Positions 53,724 to 61,335 of a DNA stretch of 64,000 nt are shown piece after piece (within the stretch, counting starts at the first letter, position 1; every line of letters begins with the position of its first letter). The notes beneath the pieces were generated by a model, which saw only the letters and a program-made list of their open reading frames with translations, did not search any database and was not told where the DNA came from. The translations under genes and the position numbers were made by a program. The stretch covers positions 744,001 through 808,000 of the forward strand of contig NZ_VITV01000001.1 of NCBI RefSeq assembly GCF_007828035.1. The letters are read 5' to 3'. Origin of the DNA: Nitrospirillum amazonense. Lineage in GTDB: Bacteria > Pseudomonadota > Alphaproteobacteria > Azospirillales > Azospirillaceae.

Positions 53724-55745
53724 TTAAGCGTGGGCGACGCGGGCGCGGACGGCGGCCATGATGGCGTCGACGGTGATGCCGAAGTGGCGGTAGAGGTCGG
53801 CCGCGGGGGCGGAGGCGCCGAAGCCCCCCATGCCGATGAAGGCGCCCTGGTCGCCCAGCCAGCGGTCCCAGCCGAAGCGCACCGCTGCCTCCACCCCGAT
53901 GCGGGGCGCTGAGCCCAACACCAGGGCGCGGTTGGCGGGCGGCTGCCGCTCAAACAGTTCCCAGCAGGGCATGGACACCACGGCGGTGGCGATGCCCTCT
54001 CCGGCCAAGCGTTCCGCCGCTTCCACCGCCAGCGCCACCTCCGATCCCGTCGCCAGCAGGGTGGCGTCACGCGGGCCGGGGGTTTCCCGCAGGATGTAGG
54101 CGCCGGTGGCGCTGCGGTTCCAATGGGCGTCCCGGCGCAGGGTGGGCAGGTCCTGGCGCGACAGGCACAGGGCCGACGGCGTGTCGGGACTGGTCAGCGC
54201 CAGTTCCCAGCACTCCGCCGTCTCCACCGCGTCGGCGGGGCGGAAGACGTGCAGGTTGGGTGTCGCCCGCAGCATGGCCAGATGCTCCACCGGCTGGTGG
54301 GTGGGTCCGTCCTCCCCCAGGCCGATGCTGTCATGGGTCAGCACATGGATGACGCGCACGCCCATCAGGGCCGACAGGCGGATGGCGCCCCGGGCGTAGT
54401 CGGAAAACACCAGGAAGGTACCCCCGTAGGGGATGACGCCGCCATGCAGGGCCAGGCCGTTCATCACCGCGGCCATGGCATGCTCGCGGATGCCGTAATG
54501 GATGTAGCGCCCGGCATAGTGGCCGGCGTTCATCACATCCATTCCCTTTGTTTGAGTCAGGTTGGAATGGGTCAGGTCGGCGGATCCGCCCACGGTCAGG
54601 TCGGTGGCGGCGTTCACCACGCCCAGCACCACCTGCGAGGCCTTGCGCGTGGCCATCTTGGGCCGGGACTCCACCAGTTCCTGCCGGTAGGCCGCCAGGG
54701 CATCGATCACGTCAGCCCCCGGTTCTGCCGCCATGACGCGCCAGAAATTGGCGCGGGCGGGATGCGCGGCCAGACGCCGTTCCCAGGCCTCGCGGGCTTG
54801 CCGTCCCGCCCGGCCCACGGCACGCCAGGAGTCCCGGATGTCGTCCGGTACGGTGAAGGGCGGGCTGTCCCAGCCCAGGGCCTGTGCCGTGGCCTGCGCC
54901 TCCTCCACGCCCAGGGGGGTGCCGTGGACGCCGCAGGTGCCGGCCTTGGTGGGGGCGCCATAGCCGATGACGCTGCGGCAGGCGATCAGGGTGGGGCGGT
55001 CGCTGGCCTGGGCCCGGTTCAGGGCCGCCTCGATGGCCCCATGGTCGTAGGCGTCCACCCGCTCCACCGCCCAGCCGGAGGCTTTGAAGCGCGCCAGCTG
55101 GTCCGTGCCGGTGGACAGGGTGGTGGCCCCATCGATGGAAATGCCGTTGTCGTCCCACAGCACGACCAGGCGGGACAGCTTCAGGTGGCCGGCGAGGTCG
55201 ATGGCCTCCTGGCTGATGCCCTCCATCAGGCAGCCGTCGCCGGCGATGACATAGGTGCGGTGATCGACCAGGGCGTCACCGAAGCGGGCGTTCAGGTGCC
55301 GCTCGGCCAAAGCCATGCCCACGGCGGTGGTGATGCCCTGGCCCAGGGGGCCGGTGGTGGTCTCGATGCCGGCCGCATGGCCGTGTTCCGGATGGCCCGC
55401 CGCCTTGGAGCCCAGCTGGCGGAAGCGTTTCAGCTCCTCGATGGGCATGTCCGGATAGCCCAGCAGATGGTGCAGGGCGTATTGCAGCATGCTGCCGTGG
55501 CCGGCCGACAGGACGAAGCGGTCGCGATCGGGCCAGTCGGGCCGGGCGGGATCGATGCGCATCACCCGGGTGAACAGCACGGTGGCGACGTCGGCCATAC
55601 CCATGGGCATGCCCGGGTGGCCGGACTTCGCCGCCTCCACCCCCGCCACGGCCAGCATGCGCACGGCGTTGGCCATGTCGGCCAGATCAGGGGGGGTGTC
55701 GGGCTCCGCGCTTTCGATCTGACGCAGCGATAGGGTGGGGGTCAT
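53724..55745 (-). CDS. cbbT: Transketolase
   Basis: A 673-residue thiamine-diphosphate enzyme that moves two-carbon units in the Calvin and pentose phosphate cycles. Signatures are [40 protein letters not shown] (ThDP/metal site GDG...N), [38 protein letters not shown] and [24 protein letters not shown]. Full length. It lies between cbbP and cbbA with gaps of 15 and 13 bases. Confidence 0.97.
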   Translation of the reverse strand: MTPTLSLRQIESAEPDTPPDLADMANAVRMLAVAGVEAAKSGHPGMPMGMADVATVLFTRVMRIDPARPDWPDRDRFVLSAGHGSMLQYALHHLLGYPDMPIEELKRFRQLGSKAAGHPEHGHAAGIETTTGPLGQGITTAVGMALAERHLNARFGDALVDHRTYVIAGDGCLMEGISQEAIDLAGHLKLSRLVVLWDDNGISIDGATTLSTGTDQLARFKASGWAVERVDAYDHGAIEAALNRAQASDRPTLIACRSVIGYGAPTKAGTCGVHGTPLGVEEAQATAQALGWDSPPFTVPDDIRDSWRAVGRAGRQAREAWERRLAAHPARANFWRVMAAEPGADVIDALAAYRQELVESRPKMATRKASQVVLGVVNAATDLTVGGSADLTHSNLTQTKGMDVMNAGHYAGRYIHYGIREHAMAAVMNGLALHGGVIPYGGTFLVFSDYARGAIRLSALMGVRVIHVLTHDSIGLGEDGPTHQPVEHLAMLRATPNLHVFRPADAVETAECWELALTSPDTPSALCLSRQDLPTLRRDAHWNRSATGAYILRETPGPRDATLLATGSEVALAVEAAERLAGEGIATAVVSMPCWELFERQPPANRALVLGSAPRIGVEAAVRFGWDRWLGDQGAFIGMGGFGASAPAADLYRHFGITVDAIMAAVRARVAHA

Positions 55746-55760
55746 GGCGGTGTCCCTCCT

Positions 55761-56636
55761 TCAACCGGCGCGGCGCTTGCGTTCGACCAGCTGCAGGATC
55801 AGCGGCGTCAGGATCAGCTGCATGGCCAGGTCGAGCTTGCCGCCCGGGATGACGATGGAATTGGCGCGCGACATGAAGCTGCCGGCGATCATGGACAGCA
55901 GGTAGGGGAAGTCGATGCCGCGCGGGTTGCGGAAGCGGATGACGACGATGGATTCGTCCGGGGTCGGTATCCACCGCGCAATGAAGGGGTTGGAGGTGTC
56001 GACCGTGGGCACCCGCTGGAAATTGATGTCCGTCTGGGTGAACTGCGGGCAGATGTAGCGGACGTAGTCCGGCATGCGCCGCAGGATGGTGGTCATGACA
56101 TCGTCGGTGCTGTAGCCCCGGCTGGTGCGGTCGCGGTGGATCTTCTGGATCCATTCCAGGTTGATCACCGGCACGACGCCGATCTTGAGGTCCGCATGGC
56201 CGGCGATGTCATAGCCGTCGGCTACCACCGCGCCATGCAGGCCCTCGTAGAACAGCAGGTCGCTGGGGCCCGGCAGATCCTCCCAGGGGGTGAAGGTGCC
56301 GGGGGGGCAGCCATAGTGTTCCGCTTCGCCTGAGTCGTGGACATAGTGGCGGGTGCGGCCCGTGCCGTCGTCGCCGTAGCGCCGGAACAGCTCCTGCAAC
56401 TCGCCCAGCAGATTGGCCTGGGGGCCGAAATGGCTGAAATGGTGATCGCCATCCTTGTCGGCCTGCGCGATGGCCTGCTTCATCTGGGCGCGGTCATAGC
56501 GGTGATAGGCGTCGCCATCGATGCAGACGGCGTTCACCCCCTCGCGCCGGAAGACGTGCTCGAAAATCTGCCGGACCGAGGTGGTGCCGGCGCCGGACGA
56601 ACCGGTGACGGAAATGATGGGATGGCGGATGGACAT
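55761..56636 (-). CDS. cbbP: Phosphoribulokinase (bacterial class I)
   Basis: A 291-residue kinase making ribulose-1,5-bisphosphate. The P-loop is GSSGAGTT at 12-19; CIDGDAYHRYDRAQMKQAI and FYEGLHGAVV are the substrate and Walker B regions. The length fits the proteobacterial octameric enzyme. ATG 56636 follows GGAAGGGGCCCAGACC. An upstream in-frame ATG at 56654 overlaps the cbbF stop (TGATG) and would add six residues. Confidence 0.96.
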   Translation of the reverse strand: MSIRHPIISVTGSSGAGTTSVRQIFEHVFRREGVNAVCIDGDAYHRYDRAQMKQAIAQADKDGDHHFSHFGPQANLLGELQELFRRYGDDGTGRTRHYVHDSGEAEHYGCPPGTFTPWEDLPGPSDLLFYEGLHGAVVADGYDIAGHADLKIGVVPVINLEWIQKIHRDRTSRGYSTDDVMTTILRRMPDYVRYICPQFTQTDINFQRVPTVDTSNPFIARWIPTPDESIVVIRFRNPRGIDFPYLLSMIAGSFMSRANSIVIPGGKLDLAMQLILTPLILQLVERKRRAG

Positions 56637-56653
56637 GGTCTGGGCCCCTTCCA

Positions 56654-57772
56654 TCAGGCGCGCAGCAGGCCGCGCTGCCCGAACAAGGGGGCGCGATCGG
56701 CCAGGAGGGGCGGGGCGGCATGGTGGTCGGCCACCCGCTCCACCTCGACGCGTGAACCGAAGACCAGGGCCGTGCGCTCATGCAGGTGGCTGGGCGTCAG
56801 GTCCAGGATGCGGGTCTGCCCGTCCGTTGCGGCCCCGCCCGCTTGCTCGATGACCAGGGCGATGGGGTTGGCCTCATAGACCAGGCGCAGGCGGCCGGTG
56901 TGATATCCCGGACGCTCGTCGGTGGGGTAGAGATAGACCCCGCCCCGGCGCAGGATGCGGAAGGCATCGGCCACCAGGGACGCGATCCAGCGCATGTTGT
57001 AGTTCTTGGCCCGCGGCCCATCCGACCCTGCCAGGCAATCGTCGATGTAGCCCCGGATGCTGGGCGCCCAGTGACGCTGGTTCGACGCGTTGATGGCGAA
57101 TTCCTTCGTTTCCGCCGCCACCGTGATGGGGCCGGCCATGCGGACGAACTCGGCCGTGGGCGTGGGCGGGGGCGGTGCGGCCCAGCCGTTGCCGGCCTGC
57201 ACCGACACCACGGGCGCCACCGGCCGCTTATCCAGGAAGAAGATCTCGGTGCCCGTTCCCAGGGTCAGGACCAGGGCGGTCTGTGGCCCGTAGACCAGGA
57301 ATCCGGCCGCCAGCTGGCGGTGGCCGGGTTGCAGCAGCGCCGCCGCCGGGTCGTCGGCATCCTCCACGCCCAAAATGGAGAAGATGGTGCCGACCGAAAC
57401 GTTGGTTTCGATGTTGCTGGACCCATCCAGAGGATCGATGGCCACCGCCAGTGTGCCTGCGGGATCCAGCAGGACGGGGGCGTCCGCCTCCTCCGACCCC
57501 ACCACTGCCACCGGGGCGCCGGCCAGGCGATCGATGACGATGTCATGGGCCCTGAGATCCAGTTCCTTCTGGGTGTCGCCATTGCTTTCGCCGCGCACCG
57601 CCGCCATCTCGCCCGCCAGGGGGCCCATGGCCACCAGGTCGGCGATGGCCAAGCCGGCGTCGGCCAGGGCCAGGATGGTGCGGACCACGTCCGCCCGCCG
57701 ATGGGCCGCGCCGTTATGCGCCGCATTGCTCCAGGCTACCAGGTGCCGTGCCAAAGTCGTGGCGTCCGCCAT
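56654..57772 (-). CDS. cbbF: Fructose-1,6-bisphosphatase class I
   Basis: A 372-residue phosphatase; metal and phosphate motifs are VVGSEEADAPVL and the signature AIDPLDGSSNIETNVSVGTIFSI. GGVYLYPTDERPGYHTGRLRLVYEANPIALVIEQAGG is the C-terminal active-site block. It is the first gene of the cbb operon, transcribed away from cbbR with 137 bases between them. Confidence 0.97.
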   Translation of the reverse strand: MADATTLARHLVAWSNAAHNGAAHRRADVVRTILALADAGLAIADLVAMGPLAGEMAAVRGESNGDTQKELDLRAHDIVIDRLAGAPVAVVGSEEADAPVLLDPAGTLAVAIDPLDGSSNIETNVSVGTIFSILGVEDADDPAAALLQPGHRQLAAGFLVYGPQTALVLTLGTGTEIFFLDKRPVAPVVSVQAGNGWAAPPPPTPTAEFVRMAGPITVAAETKEFAINASNQRHWAPSIRGYIDDCLAGSDGPRAKNYNMRWIASLVADAFRILRRGGVYLYPTDERPGYHTGRLRLVYEANPIALVIEQAGGAATDGQTRILDLTPSHLHERTALVFGSRVEVERVADHHAAPPLLADRAPLFGQRGLLRA

Positions 57773-57909
57773 GATGTCCTCCCGTTGTGAGCCGGGTTCC
57801 CAGTCCCCGTGTCGTTCTTGAAAGGAGTGTGCGGACGATTGCCTTGTTAGAAAATTCGAATAAACTTAGCTTCTTGTTCAGTTTTTCTGAAAACCTGCTG
57901 AGAGGGCCC
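57773..57909. promoter_or_regulatory. cbbF-cbbR divergent promoter with LysR-type sites
   Basis: Two T-N11-A-type elements are visible: TTAGAAAATTCGAATAA (57847-57863, with inner ATTCGAAT palindrome) and the palindrome TTCAGTTTTTCTGAA (57877-57891). The spacing (about 30 bases centre to centre) fits recognition and activation sites of CbbR. The region is AT-rich against its surroundings. Confidence 0.6.
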
Positions 57910-58830
57910 ATGCGCAACGTGACGCTGAAGCAGCTGCGCGCCCTGGCGGCGGTGGCGGAGACGGGTTCGGTGACGGCGGCGGCCAAGCGCCTGCACGTGA
58001 CGCCGCCGGCCGTCACCATGCAGGTGCAGGCGCTGGAGGATCTGCTGGGCGTGCCGCTGCTGGACCGGCTGGGCGAGCGCTTCAAGCCCACCGATGCGGG
58101 GCGCGAGGTCATCGAGACGGTGTCCCGCATCGAGGCGGAGCTGCACAACTGTGCCGCCGCCATGGAGGCGCTGCGCAACCTGTCGGGCGGCCGGGTGGCG
58201 GTGGGGGTGGTCAGCACCGCCAAATACTTCGCGCCCTACGCTCTGGGCGCCTTCCGCGCCGAATACCCGCAGATCGAACTGTCGTTGATGGTGGGCAACC
58301 GCGAGGACATCATCGCGGCGCTGAAGGCCGACAGCATCGACATCGCCATCATGGGCCGCCCGCCCCGGGATCTGCAGGTGGACATGCATGCCATCGGCGA
58401 CCACCCGCACATCATGATCGCCCCGCCGCACCACCCGCTGGTGGGGCGCCGCCACCTGAAGCTGGCGGAATTCGCGCATGAGACGTTCCTGGTGCGCGAG
58501 GTGGGGTCCGGCACCCGCATGCTGATGGAATGGTTCTTCGCCCAGGCCGATCTGCACCCCCCCATCAGCATGGAGGTGGGCAGCAATGAGACGGTGAAGC
58601 AGGCGGTGATGGCCGGCCTGGGCCTGTCCTTCATCTCCGCCCACACCATCGCCGCCGAACTGGAAAGCGGCCGCCTGGCGCCCCTGGATGTGGAGGGCCT
58701 GCCCATCGTGCGCCAATGGTTCTTGGCCAAGCGGTCGGACAAGCGCCTGGCCCCGGCGGCGGCGGCCGTTAAAGCTTTTCTGGTGGAACGGGGCCGGGAA
58801 TTCCTGCCCAGCGTGAAGCCCATCGCGTGA
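57910..58830 (+). CDS. cbbR: LysR-type regulator of the cbb operon
   Basis: A 306-residue LysR regulator. HTH (~1-62): MRNVTLKQLRALAAVAETGSVTAAAKRLHVTPPAVTMQVQALEDLLGVPLLDR. The effector domain (~90-300) is of CbbR type (IMGRPPRDLQVDMHAIGDHPHIMIAPPHHPL, FLVREVGSGTRMLMEWFF). CbbR activates Calvin operons in response to metabolites such as ribulose bisphosphate or NADPH. ATG 57910 is preferred over an upstream frame extension because the HTH begins there and CTGCTGAGAGGGCCC contains a ribosome site. Confidence 0.95.
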   Translation: MRNVTLKQLRALAAVAETGSVTAAAKRLHVTPPAVTMQVQALEDLLGVPLLDRLGERFKPTDAGREVIETVSRIEAELHNCAAAMEALRNLSGGRVAVGVVSTAKYFAPYALGAFRAEYPQIELSLMVGNREDIIAALKADSIDIAIMGRPPRDLQVDMHAIGDHPHIMIAPPHHPLVGRRHLKLAEFAHETFLVREVGSGTRMLMEWFFAQADLHPPISMEVGSNETVKQAVMAGLGLSFISAHTIAAELESGRLAPLDVEGLPIVRQWFLAKRSDKRLAPAAAAVKAFLVERGREFLPSVKPIA

Positions 58831-58909
58831 TGCATACTCTTTAGGGTTCCTTGCGCGCGGACGGGCAACGCGTTCAGATCTTTGATAGGCGGGCAGGAGC
58901 CGCCGAGCC

Positions 58910-59401
58910 ATGCGGATCAGCCGTCTTCCCATCCTTGTCCTGTGCCTGTCGGTCCTGTGCCTTGCGACTGCCTGGCCAGCGGGCGCGCGCGCCCCGGCCG
59001 AGGGCGTGCCGGCCTGCAATTACCAGCCCTTCGAACCCGGCCCCAGCCGTATGCGCATGGGCTGGGTCACCCTGGATTTGGGACCGGGCGATAATCCCAA
59101 GACGCCGGAGACCTGGCGCGGCCCCATCATCATGACGCGGCCGGACCGCAGCTATTGCATTACCGACCTTCACACGGGTGTGCTGCAGCGGCCCTTCTTC
59201 ACCGATGGCCAGAACTTCGTGATGACGACCTATGCGGACGAACAGCAGACGGTCTTCTTCATCGAAGCCGCCAGCTGCCGGGTGCTGTGGAAAAGCCCCG
59301 CCTTCTCCGGCGACGTGGCGTTGACGGCCACGGTCCTCCACACCGGCCGCAAGGCCTGGAAACTGGGGCCGCGCTGCCTGCCGGAGACTGATCTTCCCTG
59401 A
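58910..59401 (+). CDS. Secreted protein of unknown function, member A of a tandem pair
   Basis: A 163-residue protein with a signal peptide (LPILVLCLSVLCLATAWPAGARA). The mature part shares a pattern with the next gene: C-NYQPFEP, a TLDLGPG strand, W.GP..IM, YCITD, DGQNFVMTT, C-RVLWKS, HTGRKAWKL and CLP. Four conserved Cys suggest two disulfides. No known family is recognised. It lies downstream of cbbR on the same strand, 79 bases away. Confidence 0.7.
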   Translation: MRISRLPILVLCLSVLCLATAWPAGARAPAEGVPACNYQPFEPGPSRMRMGWVTLDLGPGDNPKTPETWRGPIIMTRPDRSYCITDLHTGVLQRPFFTDGQNFVMTTYADEQQTVFFIEAASCRVLWKSPAFSGDVALTATVLHTGRKAWKLGPRCLPETDLP

Positions 59402-59497
59402 GGTCCCCAAGGGGGTAATCCAGCTGAGGAGGTGGCGGCGGCGCCCAGGCAGCGGATCTTGTTAGGCAGACAGGCTATTCCAAGGACCGCCCTGCCC

Positions 59498-59971
59498 ATG
59501 AACAAGCCCGCAAAAACATTGCTTCCATTGGCCGTTTCGCTGGTCGTTGCCGCCACCACGGCCCAGGCCGCCCCCCAGCGCCACCTGCCCGTGGTCTGCC
59601 CCTACCAGCCGGTGGAACCCGCCTCAGGCAAAGTCCGCGCCGATGTCCTGACCCTGGACCTCGGCCCCGCCACCGGTGGGGACGCCAAGTCGTGGAAGGG
59701 GCCGCTGACCATCACCGGCCAGGACGGCACCACCTGCACCGCCGACGCCGCCGTGGCCCCCATCGAGGGCACGCTGTACAGTGACGGCCAGCATCTGCTG
59801 GTGACCACCTCCGCCGGCGGCAGCCGCAAGGTGTTCGTGCTCAGCACCACCAGCTGCCAGCCCTTGTGGAAAAGCGGCAGCTTCACCGGTGCCGTCTACC
59901 TGAAGGACGGTCAGCTCTACACCGGCAAGACCGCCAACAAGCTGAACCCGGATTGCCTGCCGCTGCCGTAA
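59498..59971 (+). CDS. Secreted protein of unknown function, member B of a tandem pair
   Basis: A 157-residue protein with signal peptide (LLPLAVSLVVAATTAQA). It aligns with the preceding gene along its length: VCPYQPVEP, LTLDLGPA, WKGPLTITGQDGTTCTAD, DGQHLLVTTSAGG, KVFVLSTTSCQPLWKSGSFTG, LYTGKTANKLNPDCLPLP. The conserved Cys are kept but overall identity is low, so the duplication is old. The function is unknown. Confidence 0.7.
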   Translation: MNKPAKTLLPLAVSLVVAATTAQAAPQRHLPVVCPYQPVEPASGKVRADVLTLDLGPATGGDAKSWKGPLTITGQDGTTCTADAAVAPIEGTLYSDGQHLLVTTSAGGSRKVFVLSTTSCQPLWKSGSFTGAVYLKDGQLYTGKTANKLNPDCLPLP

Positions 59972-60049
59972 CGGACAAATGACGCTGGCGGCGCGCCTCC
60001 CCTTTCGGCGATGATCCCCTCAAATTCCGTGAGGGAGCCCGAACCACCG

Positions 60050-60277
60050 ATGATCGACCAGAACGGCCAGCCCGTCCGCAAGGCGGCGCTCAAGACCTAT
60101 CTTGAGACCTACAACGCCGGCGCGCGCGGCTCCAAGGAGTTCGGCGGCCTGCCCCGGGCCCTGGTGATCATTTGCGACGGGCTGGTGCTCGGCAAGACCA
60201 CCTATGTGAAGTGCGTGGACGGCCAGGTGCAGCTGTCCCGCCGCAAGGACGGCTCGGTGGTCGGCGGCGGCCTGTAG
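60050..60277 (+). CDS. Small protein of unknown function
   Basis: A 75-residue protein (MIDQNGQPVRKAALKTYLETYNAGARGSKEFGGLPRALVIICDGLVLGKTTYVKCVDGQVQLSRRKDG). GAGGGAGCCCGAACCACCG precedes ATG 60050. It has no signal peptide and no recognised family. The aldo/keto reductase gene follows after 38 bases and may be co-transcribed. Confidence 0.65.
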   Translation: MIDQNGQPVRKAALKTYLETYNAGARGSKEFGGLPRALVIICDGLVLGKTTYVKCVDGQVQLSRRKDGSVVGGGL

Positions 60278-60315
60278 ACGACGGCCCACGCCGAAAAAGG
60301 AAAAGGAATCTGATC

Positions 60316-61218
60316 ATGCTGGGACGTCGTACCGTGCTCGCCGGCGGTGCCGCCGCTGCGACCGCGCTCGCTTTCGGTGGCGCCCGCCGGGCCCTGGCCG
60401 CAGAGGCGCCCGCCATCCCCACGGTGCCGCTGGGCGGCGGGGTGGCCATGCCGGCCCTGGGCTTTGGCACCTACGGCCTGCGCGGCGATGTCTGTCGCAG
60501 AAGCGTGGCGGACGCCATCGCCGCAGGCTACCGCCTGATCGACACCGCCAAGGTCTATGTCAACGAGGAAGAGGTGGGTGCCGGCATCCGGGACAGCGGC
60601 ATCGACCGTAAGTCCCTGTTCGTCACCTCCAAGATCTGGGTGGACGACGCTGGCTATGAGTCAGGCAAGCGCGCCTTCCAGACCACTCTGGACAAGCTGG
60701 GCCTGGACTATCTCGACCTCTATCTCATCCACCGGCCGCGCGGCGACCTCGCCGGCGCCTGGCGGGCCATGGAAGAACTGCATAAGGCGGGCCGGATCAG
60801 GGCGATCGGTGTCAGCAACTTCGACGACGCACAGTTGGCCGGCCTGATGGCCCACGCCACAGTGAAGCCCGCCGTCAACCAGATTGAAACCCACCCCTTC
60901 TTCCAGGAGACGGCGGCGCTCAGCTCCCTGGCCGCCGCCGGCATCGCCATGGAGGCCTGGGCCCCCTTCGCCGAGGGCCGCAACGGCCTGTTCACCAACC
61001 CCACCCTGCAGGCCATCGGCCGCGCGCACGGTAAGACCGCCGCTCAGGTGGTGCTTCGCTGGCATTACCAGCGCGGCGTGATCGCCATCCCCCGGTCCTC
61101 CAACCCGGCCCACCGGCGCGAGAACCTGGCCATCTTCGACTTCCAGCTGGACGCCGAGGAGATGGGCCAGATCGCCAGGCTGGATTTGAACCGGTCACAG
61201 TTTCCGGAGTGGACGTGA
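60316..61218 (+). CDS. Exported aldo/keto reductase
   Basis: A 300-residue oxidoreductase with a Tat-type signal (MLGRRTVLAGGAAAATALAFGGARRALA). The catalytic tetrad is Asp76, Tyr81 (RLIDTAKVY), Lys106 (VTSKIW) and His139 (LYLIHRP). The NADPH region includes IPRSSNPAHRRENLAIFDF. It reduces aldehydes or ketones, including dicarbonyls; Tat export suggests folding with cofactor before transport to the periplasm. AAAAGGAATCTGATC precedes ATG 60316. A terminator follows. Confidence 0.9.
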   Translation: MLGRRTVLAGGAAAATALAFGGARRALAAEAPAIPTVPLGGGVAMPALGFGTYGLRGDVCRRSVADAIAAGYRLIDTAKVYVNEEEVGAGIRDSGIDRKSLFVTSKIWVDDAGYESGKRAFQTTLDKLGLDYLDLYLIHRPRGDLAGAWRAMEELHKAGRIRAIGVSNFDDAQLAGLMAHATVKPAVNQIETHPFFQETAALSSLAAAGIAMEAWAPFAEGRNGLFTNPTLQAIGRAHGKTAAQVVLRWHYQRGVIAIPRSSNPAHRRENLAIFDFQLDAEEMGQIARLDLNRSQFPEWT

Positions 61219-61245
61219 CAAGCCCGAAATTGCCGCCCGAATGGT

Positions 61246-61286
61246 TTAAGGCCCGCCCTGGATGTCGGGGCGGGCCTTAAGTTTTA
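61246..61286 (+). terminator. Intrinsic terminator after the aldo/keto reductase
   Basis: TTAAGGCCCGCC (61246-61257) pairs over 12 bases with GGCGGGCCTTAA (61269-61280), followed by GTTTTAAG. It lies 28 bases past the stop and 50 bases before the end of convergent nrdJ. Confidence 0.8.
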
Positions 61287-61335
61287 AGCTTTATGCGAAG
61301 CGGGCGGGTGCTTCATGGCACCGCCCACCATCCCC

